In this document: positions 1-7,744 of the stretch, one piece after another
Layout of the letters: each line of letters starts with the position of its first letter
Position numbering within the stretch: the first letter of the stretch is position 1
Source of the DNA: Polaromonas sp.
Lineage (GTDB): Bacteria > Pseudomonadota > Gammaproteobacteria > Burkholderiales > Burkholderiaceae_C
Assembly (NCBI GenBank): GCA_025362315.1
Contig: JANYGP010000028.1
Span: forward strand, 1 to 60,885
Direction: 5' to 3'
Length of the DNA stretch: 60,885 nt
Made by a program: the position numbers and the translations under genes
The notes under the pieces: model-generated
Seen by the model: the letters and a program-made list of their open reading frames with translations, nothing else
Told to the model about the DNA's origin: nothing
Database searches by the model: none

Positions 1-211
1 CAAGAGAAGCCAGATTTGCCATCGTGTCTTTTTGTGCTCCCGCTTCTTTGAACAGCTTGGTTGACTTCTCCAGGCCTAGAGTTGCTACCTCAAGTTTTTT
101 GTTCACGTTTTCAATAATTCGAGCAATTTCTGCAGAATCTGCAGTCGCTAAATTGTCTAGGTCTGGGGGTCGATTCAACTGCGGTAGCTTTGCAGTTACC
201 GAGCCGTGCAT
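1..211 (-). CDS. Partial unknown protein running off the left edge
   Basis: On the minus strand an ATG at 209-211 opens a frame with no stop down to base 1, giving about 70 residues. It reads as a plausible soluble, helix-rich protein with alternating acidic and basic residues (for example ADSAEIARIIENVNKKLE). The plus-strand translation of the same bases is unconvincing. I do not recognise a family. The start lies just inside the RelA/SpoT-like fragment that faces the other way, so the true 5' end may have been lost at a junction near 190-200. The start codon is a guess. Confidence 0.35.
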   Translation of the reverse strand, partial: MHGSVTAKLPQLNRPPDLDNLATADSAEIARIIENVNKKLEVATLGLEKSTKLFKEAGAQKDTMANLASL

Positions 212-484
212 TTGATTGTCAAAGTCAATGAGCTTCCTATCGAGATCCAAATGCGCAGCCAGCTACAGCACTATTGGGCGCAATTTTCTGAAATGATGGC
301 TGACCAACATGGTCAAGAATTGAAGTACGGTGGAGGTTTTGGCTTTGTTCGCGATTACCTAGAAACAGCATCCTCTGACATCGCCGAGCTTGAAATCAAA
401 TTGCAACGTGAAGGACTTAGCCTTTCGCCTCCGCGCGCCAGAGCTGAGTTTGAAGCCGTTCTGGCCAATATTGAGGCAAAATAA
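188..484 (+). pseudogene. RelA/SpoT-type (p)ppGpp synthetase, C-terminal fragment
   Basis: Reading in frame from just after a TAG at 185-187, the product contains SYRAVHLIV followed by ELPIEIQMRSQLQHYWAQF. These are the two hallmark strands and helix at the end of the RelA/SpoT nucleotidyltransferase fold, as in small alarmone synthetases. The earlier part of the domain, with the ATP- and Mg-binding residues, is missing: an in-frame stop precedes the fragment and none of the other plus frames carries it. The ~25-residue tail looks normal. A GTG at 206 could still start a 92-residue peptide, but it could not be a full synthetase. I infer a 5' truncation; a programmed small protein is less likely. 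Confidence 0.6.
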
Positions 485-490
485 AATAAT

Positions 491-775
491 ATGTTTTACG
501 TAGTTCATTACGACCGAGCCAAAGCAGAAGTACTTTCTTTGAACGAGTACGCTGATGTCGACATGCAACGCGCTTTAAATGAGCGAGCGACACTCGAAGC
601 AAAGCAAAGTTATTTCGATAAGAGCCAAGAAATAGTTTTGTTACAGGCCGAAAATCGTGAGCAGTTGTGTCGTACCCACCCTAAGTATGAAACGTCAGAG
701 ACCACGAACAAGAATTTAGCCATGCGAATAGCTGTCTCCATCGCTGCTGCTTCGTTAGGCTTGCCGTTTTTATAG
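491..775 (+). CDS. Small unknown protein downstream of the RelA/SpoT fragment
   Basis: The ATG lies 6 bases after the stop of the RelA/SpoT fragment, a spacing typical of an operon partner. The 94-residue product starts MFYVVHYDRAKAEVLSL and is acidic and probably helical over its first 65 residues. The last 25 residues (from about ETSETTNK) differ in character and may come from fusion to unrelated sequence. I recognise no family. Base composition is lower in GC than the core genes, which fits a transferred pair with the upstream fragment. Confidence 0.45.
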   Translation: MFYVVHYDRAKAEVLSLNEYADVDMQRALNERATLEAKQSYFDKSQEIVLLQAENREQLCRTHPKYETSETTNKNLAMRIAVSIAAASLGLPFL

Positions 776-820
776 GGCAAGGCGCTCATCTTTCGCGGAT
801 TGAATTGGAGCCAAATCCGA

Positions 821-870
821 AGAATAGCGAAGAATAGCGAAGAATAGTGAAGAATAGTGAAGAATAGCAA
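821..870. repeat. Tandem repeat, five 10-bp units
   Basis: Five consecutive copies of AGAATAGCGA or AGAATAGTGA lie between the unknown small gene and the PIN toxin gene. The period is 10, so it does not preserve a reading frame. Likely a slippage-prone spacer at an accessory-gene border. Confidence 0.85.
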
Positions 871-883
871 TGAAGAATTAGTG

Positions 884-1321
884 TCAGATTCCAATCAACT
901 CACCATGCTTCGCCCAAAACTCCCCAGAGCTCAACACGGCATAGCTACCTGCGCACGCCAGTAGGGCCTTGTCGCCGGTAACCAAGTATTTGGCTTGAAA
1001 TTGCTTTTGAGCGGCCAGCAAGGTGCCCAAAATGGCTTGATCGAACGGGTCGGCCAGCTCGGGGGCGTGGTGGGGTTCTGGGGTCACGCTGTCTGCCTCA
1101 AAGCTCAGGCAATCGACCAAATCGGCGATCTCTGCGTCGCTCAGCCCATGCTTGGCGCGCAGTTTGGGCAGCACTCTGCGCAGCTCGTCCAGGATGTAAG
1201 GGCTTAAGCAAACTTGCAAGGAGCCGCCGCGCCATGCTGCCACGATGCTCCCGGGCAAGCTGGCGGGGTAGGCCAGGCCGCTGAGCGGGACGTTCGTGTC
1301 GAGCACGACGCACAACGCCAT
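884..1321 (-). CDS. PIN-domain toxin (putative RNase)
   Basis: A 145-residue protein of the PIN-family putative toxin group. The N-terminus VVLDTNVPLSGL holds the first catalytic Asp. Further acidic residues follow in DPFDQAILGTLLAA and the C-terminal VTGDKALL strand carries another, as expected for a Mg-dependent PIN ribonuclease. Length is normal. It lies 45 bases downstream of the Phd/YefM-type antitoxin gene on the same strand, the usual antitoxin-first order. Expected role: RNA cleavage when the labile antitoxin is degraded. The RNA target cannot be read from the sequence. Confidence 0.85.
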   Translation of the reverse strand: MALCVVLDTNVPLSGLAYPASLPGSIVAAWRGGSLQVCLSPYILDELRRVLPKLRAKHGLSDAEIADLVDCLSFEADSVTPEPHHAPELADPFDQAILGTLLAAQKQFQAKYLVTGDKALLACAGSYAVLSSGEFWAKHGELIGI

Positions 1322-1366
1322 AACTTGCAGGCCCCGTTGACGCTAGCTTTGGGTTGGCTGCGTGAA

Positions 1367-1648
1367 CTACGCGCGCTGGCGCAGTGCAGCTACGGCGGCA
1401 TCAATGTCCGCCATGCCTTCATTTTGTAGCGTTTGCGCAAAGCCCTGCGCCAGGCGCTGCGACAGCGCATCAAAGCGACCTTGCATGCGGCGAATGCGCT
1501 CAAACAGCCGCGCATCAATCAGCGCAGCAATGGATTTGCCGTCTTTGTTGATGACGATGCTGTCGCTGCGGTAATGCACGCTGTTGAGCATGTCGCCCAA
1601 GTTTTGGCGAAATTGAACGGCAGAGGTTTCAAAGATCATGTGGATCAT
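1367..1648 (-). CDS. Phd/YefM-type antitoxin
   Basis: The product has the core of the Phd/YefM fold: FETSAVQFRQNLGDMLNSV, then DSIVINKDGKSIAALIDARLFERI, then a toxin-wrapping C-terminal helix. The frame is open to 1699, but I place the start at 1648, or at 1639 or 1651. Two perfect palindromes at 1653-1688 look like the operator and should lie upstream of the coding start. This gives about 93 residues, normal for the family. N-terminal residues bind DNA and the C-terminal part neutralises the PIN toxin. It should autoregulate the pair. The exact start is uncertain because no good ribosome site is visible. Confidence 0.8.
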   Translation of the reverse strand: MIHMIFETSAVQFRQNLGDMLNSVHYRSDSIVINKDGKSIAALIDARLFERIRRMQGRFDALSQRLAQGFAQTLQNEGMADIDAAVAALRQRA

Positions 1649-1652
1649 CATG

Positions 1653-1667
1653 GTCAATATGATTGAC
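1653..1667. promoter_or_regulatory. Palindrome 1 of candidate antitoxin operator
   Basis: GTCAAT-ATG-ATTGAC is a perfect 6-bp inverted repeat with a 3-base spacer, directly upstream of the antitoxin start. With the second palindrome it repeats the half-site GTCAA four times. Confidence 0.6.
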
Positions 1668-1670
1668 GCG

Positions 1671-1688
1671 GTCAAATTTGGATTTGAC
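1671..1688. promoter_or_regulatory. Palindrome 2 of candidate antitoxin operator
   Basis: GTCAAAT-TTGG-ATTTGAC is a perfect 7-bp inverted repeat with a 4-base spacer, 3 bases from palindrome 1. Paired sites of this kind are usual for cooperative Phd/YefM binding. Confidence 0.6.
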
Positions 1689-1753
1689 GGTCTGTACATC
1701 GCCTTTGCTGGATTTTTTTAAGCTAAGTACACAACAATATTTAGCATCTATTT

Positions 1754-1800
1754 GCTATAATTAAATGAGCTGCTTACGCCCAAATCTATTGGGCTTCAGG
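1754..1800 (+). repeat. Dispersed repeat, copy 1
   Basis: Fits the pattern GCTAT-N-AGCTGnnnnCGCCC followed by a partner GGGC arm. It shares AGCTGCTTACGCCCA with copy 2 in inverted orientation. Confidence 0.7.
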
Positions 1801-1937
1801 CGCTTTTAAGGGGTAAAAGTGCTGAATTTTATGGCTTCACGCCGAAAATATGCTTTAAATTCCGCAGCCGGGATTCAAGTGATTGTGTGCGCTTAGGAAG
1901 GCCATTTAGCAGCCATTTTTAAGAGCTAAATAGTGCT

Positions 1938-1981
1938 GTAGCGCACAGAAAATGGGCGTAAGCAGCTACATAATTAGTAGC
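1938..1981 (-). repeat. Dispersed repeat, copy 2
   Basis: Inverted relative to copy 1. The 15-bp core TGGGCGTAAGCAGCT at 1953-1967 is an exact reverse complement of 1768-1782. ATAATTA lies outside or at the edge of each copy (1757-1763 and 1970-1976). Confidence 0.7.
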
Positions 1982-2010
1982 GTTGGTGACGACTTTCAAC
2001 CCTTGGCAGA

Positions 2011-2853
2011 TCAGCAAACCACAGCCCGCCAGAGCATCACTACGCCATCCCACGCATTGAGCTTTGGCCGCTGGCGCAGGGTGGCAAAGTTCACTTGCTC
2101 AATCTTTTCAGCCATCCGCAATCCGCCTTGCACCACCAGCCGCAGCTCCCAGCCAGCGCGGCCTGGGACTTTTTTAACCAGTGGTGCGCCTTGCTGCATC
2201 AGTGACTTGGCCCAGCGCACGTTAGCGGCGATTAGCGCGGTGGTGGCGGCATTTACATCGCGCTGCAGCAGTTGCGATTCACTAACTCCGTACCTATCAA
2301 ACTCGTCCGACGGCAGGTAAATTCTGCCGCGCGGAATGTCTTGTCCCAAGTCTTGCCAAAAGTTAATCAATTGCAGCGCAGTGCAAATGCAATCGCTTTG
2401 CTGAAGTGACTCTTGGTCAGTCACTTTGTACAAATGCAGCAGCAAGCGGCCCACCGGGTTGGCGGATCGGCGGCAGTAGTCCAGCAGTTCGGCCTGGCTG
2501 GCGTAGCGGGTTTGGGTCACGTCTTGCTTAAACGCGCTGAGCAAGTCTGCCAGCAGCTGTGTGGGTAGCGCGTGCTGTTTGATGACGGGTTGCAGCTTGT
2601 TAAAAACTGCTGCCCAGCGTGCCGATGTGGCTGTGCCTTGCGCGCAAGCAGCCAAGTCAGCGCGGTAGGCGGCCAGGTCTGCCAGCCGCTCGGCGGGCGT
2701 TGCATCGCCTTCGTCGGCCAAGTCGTCAGCGGTGCGTGCAAACCAGTAGATGGCAGTGATGGCCGGGCGCAGGGCTGGCGGGCACAAAAACGATGCAACC
2801 GGAAAGTTTTCGTAGTGGTTCACGCCTTGAAAGGCGCTGTCGCGCGGGGTCAT
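2011..2853 (-). CDS. hpnC: Squalene synthase-type enzyme HpnC
   Basis: A 280-residue trans-isoprenyl diphosphate synthase-fold enzyme. The N-terminal HYENFPVASFL and IYWFARTADDLADEGD are typical of HpnC. The aspartate-rich motifs are DDLADEGD (about residues 43-50) and NFWQDLGQDIPRGR (about 164-177), which bind Mg-diphosphate. In the bacterial three-enzyme route HpnD makes presqualene diphosphate, HpnC converts it to hydroxysqualene and HpnE reduces it to squalene for hopanoids or carotenoid-like lipids. No hpnD, hpnE or cyclase is adjacent, so the rest must be elsewhere. The gene is divergent from the efflux pair, with about 100 bases between them. Confidence 0.88.
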   Translation of the reverse strand: MTPRDSAFQGVNHYENFPVASFLCPPALRPAITAIYWFARTADDLADEGDATPAERLADLAAYRADLAACAQGTATSARWAAVFNKLQPVIKQHALPTQLLADLLSAFKQDVTQTRYASQAELLDYCRRSANPVGRLLLHLYKVTDQESLQQSDCICTALQLINFWQDLGQDIPRGRIYLPSDEFDRYGVSESQLLQRDVNAATTALIAANVRWAKSLMQQGAPLVKKVPGRAGWELRLVVQGGLRMAEKIEQVNFATLRQRPKLNAWDGVVMLWRAVVC

Positions 2854-2897
2854 TGGTGAGATTGTCGCTTGACAAGCGGCGCGCTTTATTTTAAATT

Positions 2898-2911
2898 ACT
2901 AACCAGTCAGT
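2898..2911. promoter_or_regulatory. Candidate TetR-type operator upstream of the RND genes
   Basis: ACTAAC-CA-GTCAGT is a near-perfect inverted repeat inside a larger, looser palindrome (TAAATTA...TAATTTA) in the hpnC/adaptor divergent gap. TetR-family repressors often control RND pumps through such sites. No repressor gene is adjacent, so the assignment is inferential. Confidence 0.35.
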
Positions 2912-2949
2912 CATTAATTTATTTGTTCGCGCACATCACTCTAAACACC

Positions 2950-4176
2950 ATGAAAAAAACGAATTTGACGCTTGGCGCTGCCCTGGTCGCCGGCGTGTGC
3001 TGGCTTGGCGGTTGTTCTAAACCAGCGCCGCAGGACGAGCCGATACGCGCGGTCAAAGTCATCACGGTGGGCGTCAACAACTTTTCATCGGGCTATGAGT
3101 TTGCGGGTGAAGTCAAAGCGCAGGTTGAGTCGCGCCTGGGCTTTCGGGTGGGCGGCAAAATCATCAAGCGCCAAGCCGAACTGGGCCAGCGCGTGGCGGC
3201 TGGGCAGGTGTTGGCGCAGCTGGATCCGCAAGACTACAAACTTGCGGTTGAATCTGCCCGGGCGCAGCTGCAGGTCAACGCGACCAACCGCGACTTGGCC
3301 GCAGCCGACTACAAGCGCTACAAAGAGCTGAAGGACCAAAACTTCATCAGCGGCGCGGAGCTAGACCGCCGCGAAAGCGTTTTAAAAGCAGCCCAGGCGC
3401 AAGTTGACCAAGCCCAGTCGCAGCTGGCAGTGCAGGGCAACCAGGCCAGATATGCGGTGCTGGTTGCCGATGTTTCGGGCATTGTCACAGCCATTGAAGC
3501 AGAGCCCGGGCAGGTGGTCACTGCTGGCACGCCAGTGGTGCGCGTTGCCGCTGACGGGCCACGCGACGTGGTGTTCTCTGTGCCCGAAGACAAGGTGGCA
3601 AGCATCAAGCCAGGCATGGCAGTCAAAGTGCGTGGTTGGGCGCAGGATACGACTTCGCCACTGGCCACTGCAAAGGTGCGTGAGGTGTCTGCCAGTGCAG
3701 ACCCTGCCACCCGCACCTACCAGGTCAAGCTGGCGCTGGATGCCAAAACGTCGCCGCCTCCATTGGGTGCAACGGTTTATGTTCTGCCTGAGGGACTGCA
3801 GGGCGTGCAGGGCCAGCAAGTTATCAAGCTGCCCACCAGCGCGCTCAGGCAAGAGGGCAAGGCCAGCGCAGTCTGGGTGCTGGACAAAAGCACCATGACT
3901 GTCAAATCCCAAACCATAGAAATCGCCACGGCTGATGGCAACGAAGCGGTGATTGCCGCCGGTCTGCAGCCAGGCATGCTGGTGGTCAGCGCAGGAGTGC
4001 ACGTGCTGTCACCCGGCCAAAAAGTCACTATTTATCAGGAAAAAACGGCTGCAGACCAAGTAATACGAGCGCAAACAGCTATTAATCCGGTAGCAAGCGA
4101 TGCAGCCGCTGTCAGGCTGGCCAGTCCGGTTGCTACGTCTGCAACATCTGCAACATCTGCAACATCTGCAAAGTAG
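2950..4176 (+). CDS. RND efflux periplasmic adaptor (membrane fusion lipoprotein)
   Basis: About 408 residues from the ATG at 2950. That start gives a clean lipoprotein signal: MKKTN, a hydrophobic run, then WLGGC with the lipidated Cys. The frame is open further upstream but that part is not signal-like. It has the usual adaptor layout: lipoyl/barrel half-motifs (GFRVGGKIIKRQAELGQRV), a coiled-coil hairpin with DLAAADYKRYKELKDQ, then beta-barrel and membrane-proximal domains. It links the inner-membrane pump to an outer-membrane channel. The C-terminus ends in Ala-Thr-Ser tandem repeats, probably disordered. The RND pump gene starts 8 bases downstream; no TolC-type channel is encoded nearby. 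Confidence 0.9.
   Translation: MKKTNLTLGAALVAGVCWLGGCSKPAPQDEPIRAVKVITVGVNNFSSGYEFAGEVKAQVESRLGFRVGGKIIKRQAELGQRVAAGQVLAQLDPQDYKLAVESARAQLQVNATNRDLAAADYKRYKELKDQNFISGAELDRRESVLKAAQAQVDQAQSQLAVQGNQARYAVLVADVSGIVTAIEAEPGQVVTAGTPVVRVAADGPRDVVFSVPEDKVASIKPGMAVKVRGWAQDTTSPLATAKVREVSASADPATRTYQVKLALDAKTSPPPLGATVYVLPEGLQGVQGQQVIKLPTSALRQEGKASAVWVLDKSTMTVKSQTIEIATADGNEAVIAAGLQPGMLVVSAGVHVLSPGQKVTIYQEKTAADQVIRAQTAINPVASDAAAVRLASPVATSATSATSATSAK
4131..4171 (+). repeat. 9-bp tandem repeat inside the adaptor C-terminus
   Basis: About four copies of a GCAACATCT-like unit encode SATSATSATSATSA at the end of the adaptor. The unit length keeps frame, so copy number can vary without breaking the gene. Confidence 0.8.
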
Positions 4177-4183
4177 TCCGGGC

Positions 4184-7100
4184 ATGACACCGCAACCCAA
4201 CCCCTCCAAAGCTGGTTTTAACGTGTCCAGGTGGGCACTTGACCACCCGGCGCTGACGCGTTACCTGATGCTGGTGCTGATGCTGCTTGGTTTTGCTGCG
4301 TACTTTCAGCTCGGCCAGGACGAAGACCCGCCCTTTACCTTCCGCGCCATGGTGGTACGGACCTACTGGCCAGGCGCTACAGCGCAGCAAATGGCCGAGC
4401 AGGTGACTGACAAGATCGAACGCACGCTGCAAGAGGTGCCGTATGCCGACAAGATCCGCAGCTACTCCAAGCCGGGCGAGTCGCAGATTATTTTTCAGGT
4501 GAAGGACGTGATCAAGGGCGCGGATGTGACCAACACCTGGTACACCGTCCGCAAAAAAGTCAATGACATGCGCGGTACCTTGCCGGGCACGATTCAGGGC
4601 CCGTTTTTCAACGATGATTTTGGCGATGTCTACGGCGTGATTTATGCCATTGAGTCTGATGGGTTCAACTACGCCGAGGTCAAAAATTTTGCCGACGATG
4701 TGCGCCAGAAGCTGTTGCGCGTGCCCGATGTGGCCAAGGTGGAACTGTTTGGCGCCCAGGATGAAAAAGTTTTCATTGAAATTTCACAAAAGCGGCTGGC
4801 GCAACTGGGCCTGGATTTCACGCAGGTACTGAGCCAGCTGGCCCAGCAAAACGCCATTGAGCCAGCAGGTGCGCTGCAGACGCCGCTGGACGTGGTGCAG
4901 GTGCGGGTGGCAGGGCAGTTTCGTGCTGTGGAAGAACTGCGCGCCATGCCGATACGCGGCGCAGGTTATGGCGTGGGCACAAGCGCCGGGGGCGCGCAAT
5001 TGCGGCTGGGCGATATTGCCGAGATCAAACGCGGCTATGTAGACCCGCCTACCGTCAAGGTACATCATCAGGGCAAAGAAGTGATTGCCATCGGCGTGTC
5101 CATGATCAAGGGTGGCGACATCATCCGGCTGGGCAAGTCCCTGAAGGTGCTGACCGACAATGTGAGTCAAACGCTGCCAGCAGGCATCAAGCTGGTGCAG
5201 TTGCAAGACCAGCCCACGGCAGTGAGCACATCGGTCAATGAATTCGTCAGTGTGTTGATTGAAGCGGTGGTGATTGTGCTGGCGGTGAGTTTTATTGCGC
5301 TGGGCTTTCACAAACGGCCCGTTTTACCGGGGCAGTCGCTGCCTGTTTGGAAGCGAATATTCAAGGGCTACTACATCGACATTCGCCCAGGCCTGGTGGT
5401 GGGCATCACCATTCCGCTGGTGCTGGGGGTCACATTTCTGGCCATGCTGTACTTTGGCATTGGCCTGCACAAAATCTCGCTCGGCTCGCTCATCATTGCG
5501 CTAGGGCTGCTGGTTGACGATGCCATCATTGCGGTGGAAATGATGGTGCGCAAAATGGAAGAAGGCTACGACAAAGTGCGGGCTGCCACCTATGCGTATG
5601 ACGTCACTGCCATGCCCATGCTGACAGGCACACTGATCACGGCTGCCGGGTTTTTGCCAATCGGCCTGGCCAAATCGGTGACTGGCGAATACACCTACGC
5701 GATTTTTGCCGTCACGGTGATTGCGCTTGTGCTGTCTTGGATCGTGTCGGTGTATTTTGTGCCGTACCTGGGCACACTGATTCTGAAAAAGCCTGATCAC
5801 GTCACCGAAAAATCAATGGATGATCACAGCGCCATTGAAGGCGGGCGGGATCATGAGCAATCTCAAAATCATTCTCATGAAATGGACGACCGCGAGATGT
5901 TCAGCTCACCGTTTTACAACGCATTTCGCAAAGCTGTAAACGGATGCGTGCAGCATCGCTGGATCACCATTGGCGCGACAGTGCTTATTTTTGGGTTGGG
6001 TATTGTGGGCATGGGCAGGGTTCAGCAGCAGTTCTTCCCGGATTCAAGCCGGCCCGAGATCATGCTGGACATCTGGTTTCCTGAAGGAACATCGTTTGCG
6101 GCCAATGAAGCCACAGCCAGGCGGGTTGAACAGCGACTTTTGAAAGAAGAAGGCGTCACCTCCGTCAGCACCTGGATAGGCTCGGGCGTGCCGCGCTTTT
6201 ACTTGCCAATGGACCAGGTTTTCCCGCAAACCAACGTGTCGCAACTCATTGTGCTGCCCAAAGATCTGACGGTTCGGGAATCGCTGCGCATCAGGTTGCC
6301 TGCGCTGCTGGCGCAGGAGTTTCCTGAAGTGCGTGGCCGTGTCAAGCTGCTGCCCAATGGCCCGCCTGTGCCCTACCCGGTGCAGTTTCGGGTAGTTGGA
6401 AATGACCCGCTGGTGCTGCGCGAGCGGGCCGATGAAGTCAAGGCCATCTTCCGTGAAAGTGGCAACACACGGGGCGTCAATGACAACTGGAACGAGTCTG
6501 TGAAGGTGCTGCGGCTGGAGGTAGACCAGTCCAAGGCGCGCGCCCTCGGTGTGTCCAGCCAGTCAATTGCACAGGCATCGCGCACCATTTTGTCTGGCAG
6601 CAATGTTGGGCAGTTTCGTGAAGGCGACAAGCTGATTGACATCGTACTGCGCCAGCCGCTCGATGAGCGCAATGCCATCACCGACATTGCCAACGCCTAC
6701 CTGCCCACTGCATCGGGCAAATCAATCCCGTTGACGCAAATTGCCAAGCCTGTTTTTGCCTGGGAGCCCGGCGTGATGTGGCGTGAAAACCGGGACTACG
6801 CCATCACCGTGCAAAGCGACATTATCGAAGGCCTGCAAGGCGCCACGGTCACCAACGAGTTGCTCCCCAAACTGAAGGCGCTGGAAGAAAAATGGAAAAC
6901 CCAGGGCTTTTCAACCTACCGCGTGCAGGTGGCCGGCGCTGTTGAAGAAAGCAGCAAAGGTTCCGCGTCCATCGTGGCGGGCGTGCCCATCATGCTGTTT
7001 TTGACGTTTACCCTGCTGATGCTGCAACTGCAAAGCTTCAGCCGCGCCATGCTGGTATTTCTGACCGGGCCATTGGGTATCGCGGGTGTGGCAGGCGCTT

Positions 7101-7459
7101 TGCTGCTGCTGGGCAGGCCATTTGGTTTTGTGGCCCTGCTGGGCGTTATTGCACTGATGGGCATGATCCAGCGCAATTCGGTTATCTTGATTGACCAGAT
7201 CGAGCACGAACGCGCGCGGGGCGTTGCCGCGTGGGACGCGATTGTTGAATCGGCAATCAGGCGGGCACGGCCAATCGTGCTCACGGCAGCTGCGGCTGTG
7301 CTGGCAATGATCCCACTGTCGCGCAGCGTGTTCTGGGGCCCCATGGCAGTCGCCATCATGGGCGGGCTGATTGTGGCAACGGCGCTGACTTTGCTGGCAT
7401 TGCCGGCGATGTACGCAGCATTGTTTCGGGTAAAACGCGAAACACCGGCGCTAAATTGA
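4184..7459 (+). CDS. RND efflux transporter permease (AcrB superfamily)
   Basis: About 1091 residues, the normal size of a drug or solute RND pump. The N-terminus has a first membrane helix (TRYLMLVLMLLGFAAYF) followed by QDEDPPFTFRAMVV, typical of the class. Membrane helix 4 carries the proton-relay pair in GLLVDDAIIAVE. The second half repeats the first, with RNSVILIDQIEHERARG after helix 10. The start at 4184 is preferred over an upstream in-frame ATG that overlaps the adaptor. An unusual His/Asp/Glu-rich stretch (DHEQSQNHSHEMDD, about residues 560-570) lies in the cytoplasmic loop between the two halves. Substrate is unknown. Confidence 0.92.
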   Translation: MTPQPNPSKAGFNVSRWALDHPALTRYLMLVLMLLGFAAYFQLGQDEDPPFTFRAMVVRTYWPGATAQQMAEQVTDKIERTLQEVPYADKIRSYSKPGESQIIFQVKDVIKGADVTNTWYTVRKKVNDMRGTLPGTIQGPFFNDDFGDVYGVIYAIESDGFNYAEVKNFADDVRQKLLRVPDVAKVELFGAQDEKVFIEISQKRLAQLGLDFTQVLSQLAQQNAIEPAGALQTPLDVVQVRVAGQFRAVEELRAMPIRGAGYGVGTSAGGAQLRLGDIAEIKRGYVDPPTVKVHHQGKEVIAIGVSMIKGGDIIRLGKSLKVLTDNVSQTLPAGIKLVQLQDQPTAVSTSVNEFVSVLIEAVVIVLAVSFIALGFHKRPVLPGQSLPVWKRIFKGYYIDIRPGLVVGITIPLVLGVTFLAMLYFGIGLHKISLGSLIIALGLLVDDAIIAVEMMVRKMEEGYDKVRAATYAYDVTAMPMLTGTLITAAGFLPIGLAKSVTGEYTYAIFAVTVIALVLSWIVSVYFVPYLGTLILKKPDHVTEKSMDDHSAIEGGRDHEQSQNHSHEMDDREMFSSPFYNAFRKAVNGCVQHRWITIGATVLIFGLGIVGMGRVQQQFFPDSSRPEIMLDIWFPEGTSFAANEATARRVEQRLLKEEGVTSVSTWIGSGVPRFYLPMDQVFPQTNVSQLIVLPKDLTVRESLRIRLPALLAQEFPEVRGRVKLLPNGPPVPYPVQFRVVGNDPLVLRERADEVKAIFRESGNTRGVNDNWNESVKVLRLEVDQSKARALGVSSQSIAQASRTILSGSNVGQFREGDKLIDIVLRQPLDERNAITDIANAYLPTASGKSIPLTQIAKPVFAWEPGVMWRENRDYAITVQSDIIEGLQGATVTNELLPKLKALEEKWKTQGFSTYRVQVAGAVEESSKGSASIVAGVPIMLFLTFTLLMLQLQSFSRAMLVFLTGPLGIAGVAGALLLLGRPFGFVALLGVIALMGMIQRNSVILIDQIEHERARGVAAWDAIVESAIRRARPIVLTAAAAVLAMIPLSRSVFWGPMAVAIMGGLIVATALTLLALPAMYAALFRVKRETPALN

Positions 7460-7616
7460 TCCGCCCAGCGGGCCAGCGCGACAGCGCGTCAGCGCCAGAC
7501 CCGCATGTTTTAAGTCAGGCAATGGTTTGGTTTGATCACTGAGGGTTACAGGCTAAAATGGAAAGTTGACCTGATTCTGAACGGCTGGAGACGGATTCCA
7601 GTTGCTTTGTTTTTAA

Positions 7617-7703
7617 GCGCGGGTGGCGAAATTGGTAGACGCACCAGGTTTAGGTCCTGACGGTAGCAATACTGTGCGGGTTCGAGTCCCGCCCCGCGCA
7701 CCA
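7617..7703 (+). tRNA. tRNA-Leu (anticodon UAG)
   Basis: An 87-base class II tRNA. The acceptor stem GCGCGGG pairs with CCCGCGC and ends in ACCA. The anticodon loop TTTAGGT gives UAG, and it has a long variable arm and the T-arm GGTTCGAGTCC. It lies 41 bases upstream of tig on the same strand and may be read through into it. Confidence 0.95.
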
Positions 7704-7744
7704 TCTTGATATTTGTGTGACCTTAGGAAATTAGAAAGAGCATC

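Larger units (their letters stand above)
1700..2010. other. Intergenic stretch between antitoxin and hpnC
   Basis: About 310 bases with no supportable gene. It is AT-rich and contains two inverted copies of the dispersed repeat (1754-1800 and 1938-1981), which enclose roughly 140 bases of unexplained sequence. Confidence 0.6.

Noticed and set aside
821..870. The 10-bp tandem array as a CRISPR array
   Set aside because: No spacers between units; the units are contiguous and too short.
610..894. A 94-codon minus-strand frame over the small gene after the RelA/SpoT fragment
   Set aside because: The stretch KMSALPYKNGKPNEAAAMETA looks plausible, but the frame crosses the 10-bp tandem repeat and overlaps a better plus-strand gene, so I leave it out.
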